64,000 nt of DNA from Agathobacter rectalis ATCC 33656 (GTDB taxonomy: Bacteria; Bacillota; Clostridia; Lachnospirales; Lachnospiraceae): assembly GCF_000020605.1 (NCBI RefSeq), contig NC_012781.1, forward strand, positions 2,047,501-2,111,500. The letters run 5' to 3'. The notes below the pieces were generated by a model. The model was not told the DNA's origin. It ran no database searches and saw only the letters and a list, made by a program, of their open reading frames with translations. How positions within the stretch are numbered: the first letter of the stretch is position 1; each line of letters starts with the position of its first letter. Below, piece after piece: positions 1-8,508 of the stretch. The translations under genes were made by a program, and so were the position numbers.

Positions 1-474
1 AAGCGTGATTATATTTTTGGAATCTCTTGATGCAATGACATCTATAAGACTTGCCAATGTGGTCGACTTACCACTTCCTGTAGCTCCTGTCACGAGGACA
101 AGTCCTCTCATCTTTGTGGTAAGATTGACAACCGACTGTGGTATGCCAAGCTGCTGCGGTGTAGGCACATCATATGAGAGAATACGAAGTGCTGCTGCAT
201 ATGAACCTCTCTGCCTGAACACATTGGCTCTGACTCTTGAAAAGCCCTCCACCGAAAAAGCAAAATCAAGCTCTCCCTTCTCCTTTAGCTCATCTTTAAG
301 CTCCTGCGGAACAATTGGAGAAAGCAGGTTGTCCGTCTCAACATTGGTAAGAACCTGATTTCCCTGCGGTACAAGCTTTCCGTCAATTCTAAGCATAACC
401 GGATTTCCCGGTACGATATGTATATCCGATGAGTTCTGTTGCTGCGCTGCTTTTAAAATGTCTACTATCTGCAT
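1..474 (-). CDS. pilT: PilT-type twitching/retraction ATPase (partial)
   Basis: The N-terminal 158 codons of a PilT-like secretion ATPase; the gene runs off the left edge. It starts at the ATG at 474 behind a purine-rich GGGGGAA site. The frame shows the family's N-terminal SSDIHI stretch near residues 15-20, an AFSVEGFSRVRANVF-type region near 72-86, and the Walker A motif GATGSGKST at about 130-138. PilT hexamers power retraction of type IV pili at the inner face of the membrane. The pilB-like gene lies 13 nt upstream in the same direction, so the two are probably co-transcribed as a type IV pilus operon whose other members lie outside the window. Catalytic Walker B and C-terminal regions cannot be seen. 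Confidence 0.9.
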   Translation of the reverse strand, partial: MQIVDILKAAQQQNSSDIHIVPGNPVMLRIDGKLVPQGNQVLTNVETDNLLSPIVPQELKDELKEKGELDFAFSVEGFSRVRANVFRQRGSYAAALRILSYDVPTPQQLGIPQSVVNLTTKMRGLVLVTGATGSGKSTTLASLIDVIASRDSKNIITL

Positions 475-487
475 TTTCTTTTCCCCC

Positions 488-2191
488 TTAGTTTTCAAAC
501 GTGGTCTTTAACATTTCCTGGAATGAAGTAACTCCTTCGAGTACAAGCTTCTCTGCACTCTGTCTAAGTGTATGCATGCCCTCATCACATGCAGCCTTGT
601 TTATATCCTCTATATCAACACCTTTTGAAATAAGTGACTTTAGCTTTGGTGTTATGGTCATTATCTCATATATACCGATTCGTCCCTTGTAGCCTGTATT
701 GGCACATTTTTCACAGCCACATGGCTCATAAATCTTTACCGGACGGAACGCCGGTATATTCATAAAGGCCTTTTCCTCCTCTGTCAGCAGATGCTCTCTC
801 TTACATTCCGGACAAAGTCTTCTTACAAGTCGCTGTGCAATGATTCCCTTTACCGAATCCGCAAGCAGATAACTTTCAACTCCCATGTCCTCCAGTCGTG
901 AAATAGTACTTGCCGAGCTGTTGGTATGCAGTGTGCTGACCACAAGATGTCCTGTGATTGACGCCTGTACTGCAATCTGTGCTGTCTCCTGATCTCGAAT
1001 CTCACCAATCATAATGATGTCCGGATCCTGTCGCAGAATGGAACGAAGTGCTGATGCAAATGTCAGGTCAGCTTTATTATTTACCTGTACCTGGTTTATT
1101 CCATCTATATTGGCCTCGACCGGATCCTCAACTGTGATGATATTTACATCCTCCTTGTTGAGCTCTGAAAGTGCCGTGTAAAGCGTGGTTGACTTACCAC
1201 TTCCTGTAGGTCCTGTAACAAGGATGATACCGTTTGTATTCATCAGTATATGATCAAATGCCTTAAGCTCTTCGTCTGAAAATCCCAGCTCCTTTTTATC
1301 TCTTGTAAGTGCCTTTTTCTGCGCAAGTCGCATAACGCATTTCTCACCGAATACTGTCGGAAGGATTGATACTCGGATATCATACTCTATCTTGTCTATC
1401 TCCATAGTGATACGGCCGTCCTGCGGCTTACGTTTCTCGGAAATATCCATACCACCTATAATTTTAAGTCGTGTAATAATTGCAGAAAGCAGATGTATAC
1501 TATATGCTGCCTTCTCATAAAGCGCACCATCTATTCTGTATCGCACCCTGACTTTATTTTCCAGTGCCTCTATATGTATATCTGAGGCCCTGAGTCTGGC
1601 TGCCTGCTCAATGATAGAGTTGACAAGTAAAACTACCGGCGAATTGTTGACATCCTTGCTGGTAGCTTCCTCAGCCTCGGCATTTTTCTGCTCACGCTCT
1701 TTTCTCTCCCTCGCATACTCCTGAGCCGCTTTCATAGCCTCTGTATCACCGTAATATTTGTCAAGCGTCAAAAGTATGTCTCTGCCTGTCGCTACTGCAG
1801 GCTCAGCCTGTAGATTGGTAACAATTGAAAAATCATCAAGCGCAACCATATCCATAGGATCAGCCATGGCCACATGCACTACATTGGCATTATTCTTGTC
1901 AAATGCATATGGTATCATAACATGCTTTCTAAGCACTGTCTCACTGACAAGGTTTTGCACCTCCTCAGGTATGTTGATTGCGCTCACATTAACAAGCTCC
2001 AGTCCCAGCTGCTGCGACAATGCCTTTGCTATCTCAAGCTCATTGGTGAACCCAAGCTCAATGAGTGTTTCTCCTATCTTCTTATGCTTTTCTTTGGCTA
2101 TAGGCAGAGCCTTTTCCAGCTGCTCCTGAGTAATTACATTTTCATTTATAAGCATATCACCGATACGCTTTTTCTCTCGTCTAAAAGCCAT
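488..2191 (-). CDS. pilB: GspE/PilB family type II secretion/type IV pilus assembly ATPase
   Basis: A 567-residue assembly ATPase that would drive pilus extension from the cytoplasmic face of the membrane. An MshEN/GspE N-terminal domain (IGDMLINENVITQEQLEKAL) covers roughly residues 10-120. The catalytic half holds Walker A GPTGSGKST near 327-335, an IRDQETA segment, and a C-terminal zinc site of two CxxC pairs (CPEC, CEKC). An ATG 60 nt further upstream is in frame, but the start at 2191 is preferred: it has a strong GAGGGGGAG site 5-6 nt upstream and matches the family N terminus MAFRREKK. Followed after 13 nt by pilT. Length and motif order are normal for PilB. Confidence 0.9.
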   Translation of the reverse strand: MAFRREKKRIGDMLINENVITQEQLEKALPIAKEKHKKIGETLIELGFTNELEIAKALSQQLGLELVNVSAINIPEEVQNLVSETVLRKHVMIPYAFDKNNANVVHVAMADPMDMVALDDFSIVTNLQAEPAVATGRDILLTLDKYYGDTEAMKAAQEYARERKEREQKNAEAEEATSKDVNNSPVVLLVNSIIEQAARLRASDIHIEALENKVRVRYRIDGALYEKAAYSIHLLSAIITRLKIIGGMDISEKRKPQDGRITMEIDKIEYDIRVSILPTVFGEKCVMRLAQKKALTRDKKELGFSDEELKAFDHILMNTNGIILVTGPTGSGKSTTLYTALSELNKEDVNIITVEDPVEANIDGINQVQVNNKADLTFASALRSILRQDPDIIMIGEIRDQETAQIAVQASITGHLVVSTLHTNSSASTISRLEDMGVESYLLADSVKGIIAQRLVRRLCPECKREHLLTEEEKAFMNIPAFRPVKIYEPCGCEKCANTGYKGRIGIYEIMTITPKLKSLISKGVDIEDINKAACDEGMHTLRQSAEKLVLEGVTSFQEMLKTTFEN

Positions 2192-2290
2192 AATGGCTCC
2201 CCCTCTTTCATCATTTAGTAAAATACTACCATTATGATGGCTGTATTTCAAGGGTATTTATATAAAATATACAATAAATTTATTTCAAAA

Positions 2291-3688
2291 CTAAAAAGTA
2301 ACGATTCCGAGTGCCTGCAGCAACAGTATAAGCAGGAATGCCGGTGCAATAAATTTAACCATGATTATATAAAGCCCTTTTCTGGTGAATTTGCTGCCTC
2401 CGCGTGTCACCTCATCTATTATTACCTTTGGACTTACTATCCAACCGATAAGGATACATGTGGCAAGTGCAACGATTGGCATAAGCACATTGTTGCTTAC
2501 ATAATCCATGATATCAAGTATCTGTCCGACTGTGCCGTTTGGAAGCTTAACCTCCATATAGAGCTTATTGTAGCCAAGGCAGACTATTATCTCTGCAATC
2601 AGACCGTATACCGTGACTAAAATTGCGCTTTTTCTGCGGCTCCAGTGAAATCTGTCTATAAGACTCGATACAATAGCCTCCATAATTGATACAGACGATG
2701 TGACTGCTGCGAATGCAACTATCATGAAGAATATCAGTCCAACAATATCTCCTGCTATTCCCATTTCATTAAATACCTTTGGCAGTGATATAAACATAAG
2801 CCCCGGTCCTGCTGACATGCCGTCACGACCCATAAATACATATACTGCCGGAATGATCATAAGGCCTGCAAGGAATGCAACAAGAGTATCAAAAATCTCG
2901 ATCTGGTTGATTGAGCCCATGAGCTTTGATTCCTTCTTGACATACGAACCATATGCAACCATGATTCCCATAGCCACACTGATTGAGTAGAACAGCTGAC
3001 CGAGTGCATCAACAAATACTGTGACAAGCTTTTGCATTGTAAGCCCCTTGAAGTCAGGAACCACATATATCTTAAGACCCTCAAGACCACTTCTTGCTGC
3101 GCCTGATGCATCCTTATAATTGAGCGTCAGTGAGAAAATACCGATTGCAAAAATAAGCACAACAAGGATAGGCATGAGCACCTTGCTGAAGCGCTCGATA
3201 CCTTTATTGACTCCGCCAATGACAACTGCTGCTGTTATAAGCAGATAAACCACTCCAAATATGATTGGTGCCCACTGGCCTGTGATAAAGCCTGTGAAAT
3301 ATCCATCCGCAACCGCATTTTTACCGCTTCCTGTAATGAAAAGTGTAAAATATTTTAAAACCCATCCACCTATAGTACAGTAGTAAGGCAGAATAATAGC
3401 CGGTACTATACACGCAAGCACACCGATAAACTTGCCCTTTGGATTGATAAGACCATACGCGGTGAGCGGTCCCTGTCCGGTCTTACGTCCTATTGCAATC
3501 TCAGTGGTAAGCAATGCAAAGCCAAAGGTCAGAACAAGTATCAGATACACCAGCAGAAAAAGTCCTCCTCCGTCCTTTGCTGCCAGATACGGAAACCTCC
3601 ATATATTTCCAAGTCCTACCGCACTGCCGGCTGCCGCAAGAACGAACCCAATGTTGCCGGAAAAAGTGCTTCTTGATTTTTCTTTCAT
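2291..3688 (-). CDS. Sodium:neurotransmitter symporter (SNF/NSS) family transporter
   Basis: A 465-residue polytopic membrane protein of the NSS family, which uses Na+ to take up amino acids or related amines. The family's signature is at the N terminus: GSAVGLGNIWRFPY near residues 20-33, followed by KDGGG. Eleven or so hydrophobic segments follow, as in bacterial members such as MhsT, which has 11. The start is an ATG with AAGGAG upstream. The gene stands alone: its stop is 100 nt from the pilB start and a large intergenic repeat region lies upstream. The substrate cannot be told from the sequence. Confidence 0.88.
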   Translation of the reverse strand: MKEKSRSTFSGNIGFVLAAAGSAVGLGNIWRFPYLAAKDGGGLFLLVYLILVLTFGFALLTTEIAIGRKTGQGPLTAYGLINPKGKFIGVLACIVPAIILPYYCTIGGWVLKYFTLFITGSGKNAVADGYFTGFITGQWAPIIFGVVYLLITAAVVIGGVNKGIERFSKVLMPILVVLIFAIGIFSLTLNYKDASGAARSGLEGLKIYVVPDFKGLTMQKLVTVFVDALGQLFYSISVAMGIMVAYGSYVKKESKLMGSINQIEIFDTLVAFLAGLMIIPAVYVFMGRDGMSAGPGLMFISLPKVFNEMGIAGDIVGLIFFMIVAFAAVTSSVSIMEAIVSSLIDRFHWSRRKSAILVTVYGLIAEIIVCLGYNKLYMEVKLPNGTVGQILDIMDYVSNNVLMPIVALATCILIGWIVSPKVIIDEVTRGGSKFTRKGLYIIMVKFIAPAFLLILLLQALGIVTF

Positions 3689-3884
3689 TTTCTACTGTCT
3701 CCTTAATATATTATATAATTTAATTTCGATTTAATATGGACATTGTTTCCATTTACAAATCTAATATACCTATTATAATCATCTAGAGTACTTTTTGCAA
3801 CGGTTGATATTTTTTATTCGCATTTGCAGTGTGGTGGCACATAGCAGGTGTCACCAAACGTAACGCAAATTCACCACAGCGTAA
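3689..3884. other. Intergenic region upstream of the SNF symporter
   Basis: No convincing gene. AT-rich DNA near the symporter start contains the small palindrome ATGGAAACAATGTCCAT on the minus strand, possibly an operator. Between about 3824 and 3880 are nested inverted repeats: GGTGGCAC with GTGTCACC, and TGTGGTG with CACCACA. These could fold into a branched hairpin just outside the large palindromic element. The short minus-strand ORF crossing 3783-3974 is a by-product of this GC-richer repeat DNA. Confidence 0.4.
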
Positions 3885-3976
3885 GGAACGTAAGCCCCGG
3901 GTACCGCGGGCGCACACGTACTCCCGCCGGAGCGCATAGCGAAGTGGCTTAGATACTGTAGAAATTATGCCCACAA

Positions 3977-4046
3977 ATCGAGTAGGAGGCGGTGACTAAC
4001 CGCCGTCCTCTCACAGCACCGTACGTACCGTTCGGTATACGGCGCT
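3977..4046 (-). ncRNA. Group II intron catalytic domains V and VI
   Basis: Domain V is at 4015-4046. On the minus strand it reads AGCGCCGTATAC, loop CGAACG, then GTACGTACGGTGCT, the standard catalytic hairpin with its bulge. Domain VI follows at about 3977-4010: a GGCGGT/ACCGCC hairpin with the unpaired branch-point A on its 3' side, ending CTACTCGAT. The maturase stop codon lies one base before domain V, so no spacer is wasted. Both domains look intact, so splicing competence is plausible. Confidence 0.88.
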
Positions 4047-4047
4047 T

Positions 4048-5442
4048 TCAATAGTTGACGTGCACAGACTGATAGGCTGTGGCTAAATCGTAAAAGCCAC
4101 TGTTTATCAGTCTTTCTTTATTCAGCGCCCAAATCACAGCTTTGTTATTGCTGATATACCAATACTTTCTGCGACTGTTTGCTATTGTTGACGCATAGTG
4201 TTCTGGGATTCCAAGTTTGACTAGATTTTTATATTTCGTTCTAGGTTTCTTCCACTGTTTCCATATACACATGCGTATTCTGTGATAGAGCCATCCGTTG
4301 ATGTCATCTATGTTGCTCTTCATACTTGCAATTCCGTAGTAGTTAAGCCATCCCCTTGCATATACTTTGATTTTCTCAAGGCTTGGCTTGATTGACTGAC
4401 ATCGCTTACGGGAAGATAACTCCTTCAGTCTGGACTTAAACTTCTTCCATGACTTCGGATGAACTCGGACATATATGCCTTTTCCGTTCCTTCCCAATGC
4501 AAAGCCAAGGAATTTAAAATTTCGGATTGCAAACACGCTGACTGTACGGCTCTTTTCTCGGTTGACTGTAAGTTTCAGCCTCTCCTCAAGATATTTTGTA
4601 CTGCTTTCCAAGAGTCTCTCTGATGCTCGCTTGCTCTTTGCAAGAAGCACGATGTCATCTGCATATCTTATGCATGGAACACCTCTTTTCAGGTATTCCT
4701 GGTCGAACTCATTGAGGTAGATGTTTGCCAGCAATGGTGATAGATTTCCACCTTGTGGTGAGCCTTCCTCTGTGTCAATGACCACTCCGTTTTCCATTAC
4801 ACCGCTTTTCAGATAGCGCTTTATCAACTGTACTACACGTTCATCTTTTACATTCTTTCGTAGAAGATTGATGAGAATTTCGTGATTAAGAGTATCGAAG
4901 TACTTTGACAAGTCAAGGACTACAGCGAATGTATAGCCTTGTTCTGCATACTCCTTAACCTTAAGTATTGCATCTTTTGCACTTCTGTTCGGACGATAGC
5001 CATAGCTACCATCTGCAAACAGCGGTTCATAGATTGGCACTAACTGTTGGGTTATTGCCTGTTGAAGTGTACGGTCTATCACTGTTGGTATGCCAAGCTT
5101 TCGCACACCACCATCTGGTTTGGGAATTTCAACTCGTCTTACTGGAGACGGAGTATACTTTCCACGATAAATGCGGTCAGTTATCTCTTGTTGATGTTCC
5201 TTTAGATATGGAAGAGCCTCTTCAATGGTCATGCCATCAATTCCCGGCGCTCCCTTGTTTGCCTTAACTCTCTTATACGCTCTGTTAAAGTTGTCTTTAT
5301 ACAGTATCGTTTCCAAAAGTCTCGGCTGTGCACTGTCTCTTTCTTTCCATATCCGATTGAATGACCTGGACGCTTTCACATACCCTTCATGTTCCGCATT
5401 ATCTCTTTGCGAACAGCCATTGTTTTCAATGTTTTCTGCCAT
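4048..5442 (-). CDS. ltrA: Group II intron reverse transcriptase/maturase
   Basis: A 464-residue intron-encoded protein needed for splicing and retrohoming. Reverse transcriptase blocks run from about residue 45 to 310: NKGAPGIDGM (62-71), RRVEIPKPDGG (102-112), SYGYRPNRSA (146-155), GSPQGGNLSPLLANIYLNE (228-244) and the active site YADD at 260-263. The maturase/thumb region follows with GWLNYYGI and WKQWKKPRTKYKNL. There is no C-terminal HNH endonuclease, which is normal for class C. It resembles the E. rectale intron RT behind MarathonRT, including the C-terminal AVIWALNKERL stretch. All catalytic residues are present and the frame is open, so it is probably active. GGAGG lies 11-12 nt upstream of the ATG. 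Confidence 0.95.
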   Translation of the reverse strand: MAENIENNGCSQRDNAEHEGYVKASRSFNRIWKERDSAQPRLLETILYKDNFNRAYKRVKANKGAPGIDGMTIEEALPYLKEHQQEITDRIYRGKYTPSPVRRVEIPKPDGGVRKLGIPTVIDRTLQQAITQQLVPIYEPLFADGSYGYRPNRSAKDAILKVKEYAEQGYTFAVVLDLSKYFDTLNHEILINLLRKNVKDERVVQLIKRYLKSGVMENGVVIDTEEGSPQGGNLSPLLANIYLNEFDQEYLKRGVPCIRYADDIVLLAKSKRASERLLESSTKYLEERLKLTVNREKSRTVSVFAIRNFKFLGFALGRNGKGIYVRVHPKSWKKFKSRLKELSSRKRCQSIKPSLEKIKVYARGWLNYYGIASMKSNIDDINGWLYHRIRMCIWKQWKKPRTKYKNLVKLGIPEHYASTIANSRRKYWYISNNKAVIWALNKERLINSGFYDLATAYQSVHVNY

Positions 5443-6082
5443 AGACGGTCATTCCTCCTTTCTCGGTCATACTCAAGACTCCTACTGATTCGGTCCTTCA
5501 CCTCTCGGCTACTATGACCTCTGCTGACTTCTATGCGTTCAGCATTGCTTTATACAATGGTTACCTCTTTCAAGGCATACCGCACAGACCTCCCTAGGTA
5601 CCACACGTTTCTTCCTCTCCATCCATCTGCCTCATTTATCATGCATTATTCCGTGTAGTTATTGGGCTTTAACATGGGTTGCTGTCTTACCCACATGCAT
5701 GACCTCATATGAGATTTCTGTTCGTCAGACCAGAGATTTGCCCGTGAGTTGGTATATTCCTCACATCCAGCTTCCTTCAGATTCCATCTCACGATGGACA
5801 CCCTTGCCTTCGGCTATATCCTTCCCACTACCGGGCGGATTCGGGACTTTAACCCGTTAGAAACGTGCGCCGCTAGGCGCACAACGCAGAAATACCCAGC
5901 CATGGACGGCTGGGTAAGGCGTTATGCGCCACGGACGGCGCATAAAAGCCGGTTTCGTCAAGCATAGAAACCCATCAAGCATAATTTCGTACAGTATCTT
6001 AGCCACGCAGCGTAGCGACGGCAGGAGTACGTGTGCGCCCGTGGTACCCGGGGCTTGCGTTCCGTACTATTATATAAACGTC

Positions 6083-6949
6083 CTAAATAAGGTTTTTAAT
6101 GCCTTCTGTTAAACGCTTTGCAACTCTCACATTGTTCATAGTGTAAAGATGAATTCCCTCCACATCATTAGCTAAAAGCTCAATTATCTGACTCTCGCAG
6201 TAAGACATTCCGGCATCAAAAAGTGCCGCCTTGTTGTCTCCGTATCTGTGCACAATCTTCTGGAACTTTTCCGGGAACTTTGCTCCGCACATTGTGACCA
6301 TTCTCTGAATCTGAGCCGCATTGATACAAGGCATGATGCCCGGGATAACCGGCACATTGATACCTGCAAGCCTGCAGTCCTCAGCAAAATTGAAGAAGGT
6401 ATCATTGTCAAAGAAGAGCTGCGATAAAAGAAGCTCTGCACCGGCATCAACCTTTTTCTTAAGATTCTTAATATCATCTACCTTATCAGCTGCCTCCGGA
6501 TGGATGTCCGGGTAGCACGCACCTGCGATACAGAACTGATCACCTGTGGTGTCCTTTATGTATTTAATCAAATCGCTTGCATGGAGAAAATCCTCCTTTG
6601 CAGGCACGTTCGGATTTCTGTCTCCTCTTAAAGCGAGGATATTCTCAATGCCCTCATATGAAAGCTGTCTGGTGAACTCATCTATCTCAGCCTTGTTATA
6701 GCACAGACATGTAAGGTGCACTACAGGCTCCACATTGTACTGGTTCTTGATTTTCTTCGCAATCTCGATAGTCTTGTTATTGTTTGAGCTGCCGCCTGCG
6801 CCAAATGTCACGCTGATGTACTCAGGATGACAATCACAGAGTATCTCAAGCATCTCGTCTATATTTTTGAAGTCCTCCTCTTTCTTTGGTGGAAATATCT
6901 CAAAGGAGAGCGACTGTGGTTTGTTTGTATGTATCTGTGTAATCTTCAT
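6083..6949 (-). CDS. metF: Methylenetetrahydrofolate reductase [NAD(P)H]
   Basis: A 288-residue flavoenzyme reducing 5,10-methylene-THF to 5-methyl-THF, the methyl donor for methionine synthesis. It has the family start SLSFEIFPPKKEED near residues 13-26, then VTFGAGGSS (48-56), NILALRGDRN near 103-112 and IPGIMP near 203. The length matches bacterial MetF. The ATG has a GGAGGATAAC site upstream. The gene is divergent from the MATE gene across 197 bp and stands alone. It ends 19 nt before palindromic element copy A, which therefore forms its 3' flank. Confidence 0.95.
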   Translation of the reverse strand: MKITQIHTNKPQSLSFEIFPPKKEEDFKNIDEMLEILCDCHPEYISVTFGAGGSSNNNKTIEIAKKIKNQYNVEPVVHLTCLCYNKAEIDEFTRQLSYEGIENILALRGDRNPNVPAKEDFLHASDLIKYIKDTTGDQFCIAGACYPDIHPEAADKVDDIKNLKKKVDAGAELLLSQLFFDNDTFFNFAEDCRLAGINVPVIPGIMPCINAAQIQRMVTMCGAKFPEKFQKIVHRYGDNKAALFDAGMSYCESQIIELLANDVEGIHLYTMNNVRVAKRLTEGIKNLI

Positions 6950-7088
6950 GTTATCCTCCGGTATATATGGTTATTCAATAATTTGTAATTTTTATATTCC
7001 ATATATTACTGTAGTTTTTTGTCATTGTAAAATATATTTTTCTTTTAGTTTGTCATAAATAAAATCTATATCAAAACTTGCTGAGCAT

Positions 7089-7116
7089 TTGATTTTTTTA
7101 TATGAGGTGATATAAT
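7089..7116 (+). promoter_or_regulatory. SigA-type promoter for the MATE gene
   Basis: TTGATT at 7089-7094 and TATAAT at 7111-7116, separated by 16 bp. The -10 is perfect and lies 30 bp before the ATG of the MATE transporter. Confidence 0.55.
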
Positions 7117-7146
7117 GGGCGAAGCAAATCAAAAAGAGGTTTCACA

Positions 7147-8508
7147 ATGAAAAAAATAGATTTTGATAATGATTCAATAAAGAAAAATATATTGCAGGCT
7201 GCTCTGCCCATGCTGGCAGCCCAGATTCTAAGCCTGTTGTACAATATAGTAGACCGCATATACATTGCCCGCATACCGGATATGGGAACCACTGCACTCG
7301 GTGCTGTGGGGCTTTGCTTTCCTATTATAATGCTGACAATCGCTTTCTCCAATCTCTTTGGAAGCGGTGGTGCTCCGCTTTTTTCAATAAAAAGAGGCAT
7401 GAGTGATGACAGAGCCGCCAATACTATAATGAATACGAGCTTTACAATGGTCTGCACATTCGCAGTCGTTTTTACAGCTTTGTGCATGATTTTTGCAAAG
7501 CCTCTTTTAATCGTGTTTGGCGCATCTGAAAATGCTCTCAAATACGCTCTGCCATACCTGCTCATTTATTTGATAGGAACACTCCCATCCATGATTTCAA
7601 CCGGCATGAATCCCTTTATCAACGCTCAGGGCTACTCCACTACCGGCATGCTGTCTGTTGCAATCGGAGCCGTTGCCAATCTGGTTTTAGACCCGCTTTT
7701 TATATTTGGATTTAATTTCGGTATCAAAGGAGCAGCTATTGCTACGGTCATCTCACAAATACTGTCTGCTCTCTATGTGCTTCACTTTCTTAGGAAAAAG
7801 GCTGAGCTTAAGGTGCGCCTTATGACACTCTCTGAATTCAGTGAAAACACGCGCTATGCAAAGGACATCATAAGCCTTGGAACCTCAGGCTGTGTCATGC
7901 AGCTCACAAACAGCCTGGTATCTATATGCTGCAACAATGTGCTTTCAGTGACCGGTGGCGATTTGTACATATCGGTAATGACCATCGTATCAAGCATCAG
8001 GCAGATGGTCGAGACTCCAATTTATGCAATTGTGGAGGGTTCATCTCCTGTTTTAAGCTACAACTATGGCGCCAAAAGGCCGGCCCGGGTGAGAAAATCT
8101 ATTTTCACTATGGGACTGCTCGTGCTTCTATATACAGCTGTCATGTGGAGTGTGATTATACTTGCCCCTCATGCCCTGATTGCAATTTTCAGTTCCGATT
8201 CCACCCTTATGGATGATGCGGTGAAGGCTTTGAATATCTACTTTGCGGCATTCATATTTATGGATCTGCAGTACATCGGACAGACCACCTTTAAATCACT
8301 GAACAAAAAGAAGCGGGCTATATTTTTCTCCCTGCTTCGCAAGGTGTTCATCGTTGTACCGCTGACATATATTCTGCCTTACTCCTTTGGTATGGGAACC
8401 GACGGTGTGTTTATGGCAGAGCCTGTATCAAACGTGATTGGCGGAAGCATCTGCTTTGTAACCATGCTTGGCACTGTGCTACCTGAGCTTCGCAGAATGG
8501 AGCAGTAA
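7147..8508 (+). CDS. MATE family efflux transporter
   Basis: A 453-residue, 12-helix multidrug/toxin extrusion protein, expected to export cationic compounds in exchange for Na+ or H+. It starts with the family pattern NIIxxALPMLAAQILSLLYNIVDRIYIAR near residues 13-40; GTSGCVMQLTNSLVSI near 241 begins the second pseudo-repeat, followed by SPVLSYNYGA near 302. RBS AGAGG upstream of the ATG. It is convergent with spoIVB, whose stop codon begins on the next base. It occupies the side of spoIVB where spo0A lies in many Clostridia and Bacilli. The substrate is unknown. Confidence 0.9.
   Translation: MKKIDFDNDSIKKNILQAALPMLAAQILSLLYNIVDRIYIARIPDMGTTALGAVGLCFPIIMLTIAFSNLFGSGGAPLFSIKRGMSDDRAANTIMNTSFTMVCTFAVVFTALCMIFAKPLLIVFGASENALKYALPYLLIYLIGTLPSMISTGMNPFINAQGYSTTGMLSVAIGAVANLVLDPLFIFGFNFGIKGAAIATVISQILSALYVLHFLRKKAELKVRLMTLSEFSENTRYAKDIISLGTSGCVMQLTNSLVSICCNNVLSVTGGDLYISVMTIVSSIRQMVETPIYAIVEGSSPVLSYNYGAKRPARVRKSIFTMGLLVLLYTAVMWSVIILAPHALIAIFSSDSTLMDDAVKALNIYFAAFIFMDLQYIGQTTFKSLNKKKRAIFFSLLRKVFIVVPLTYILPYSFGMGTDGVFMAEPVSNVIGGSICFVTMLGTVLPELRRMEQ

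Larger units (their letters stand above)
3977..5882 (-). mobile_element. Group II intron, bacterial class C type (IIC), complete
   Basis: A 1906-nt intron on the minus strand. The 5' end reads GTGCGCC at 5882 and the 3' end CTACTCGAT at 3977, matching the bacterial GUGYG...AY boundaries. The 5' part (5443-5882) forms domains I-III, with landmark segments such as GGTTAAAGTCCCGAA, AAGGGTGTCCATC and GAAGTCAGCAGAGG, which resemble the Oceanobacillus IIC intron as I recall it. The maturase is in domain IV. A 32-nt domain V (4015-4046) with stem GCGCCGTAUAC/GUACGUACGGUGC follows, then domain VI. As is typical of IIC introns, the 5' exon ends in a hairpin followed by TTTCTGCGTT. Confidence 0.93.
3885..6063. 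repeat. Large palindromic element, copy A, interrupted by a group II intron
   Basis: The left arm (3885-3970) and right arm (5979-6063) are near-perfect inverted repeats of about 85 nt; both begin GGAACG(T/C)AAGCCCC at the outside and end AAATTATGC at the inside. Removing the intron at 3977-5882 leaves a 273-nt element with a core of about 102 nt. The core carries two perfect hairpins on the plus strand: ACCCAGCC-ATGGAC-GGCTGGGT and TTATGCGCC-ACGGAC-GGCGCATAA. It ends with GGTTTCGTCAAGCATAGAA. Copy B at 41879-42153 has the same layout and length with different arm sequences. The element starts 19 nt past the metF stop. I do not recognise the family. Confidence 0.85.

Noticed and set aside
3689-3884. 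Glycine riboswitch upstream of the SNF symporter
   Set aside because: NSS genes often have one, but the nested hairpins here lack the conserved glycine aptamer core.
3783-3974. 63-codon minus-strand ORF upstream of the intron
   Set aside because: It lies across the left arm of the palindromic element, has no RBS or family features, and is explained by the repeat.
3885-6063. HEARO/IscB omega RNA or IS605-type end as the identity of the palindromic element
   Set aside because: No IscB, TnpB or transposase ORF is associated with either copy, and I cannot match the core to a remembered consensus; left as unassigned.
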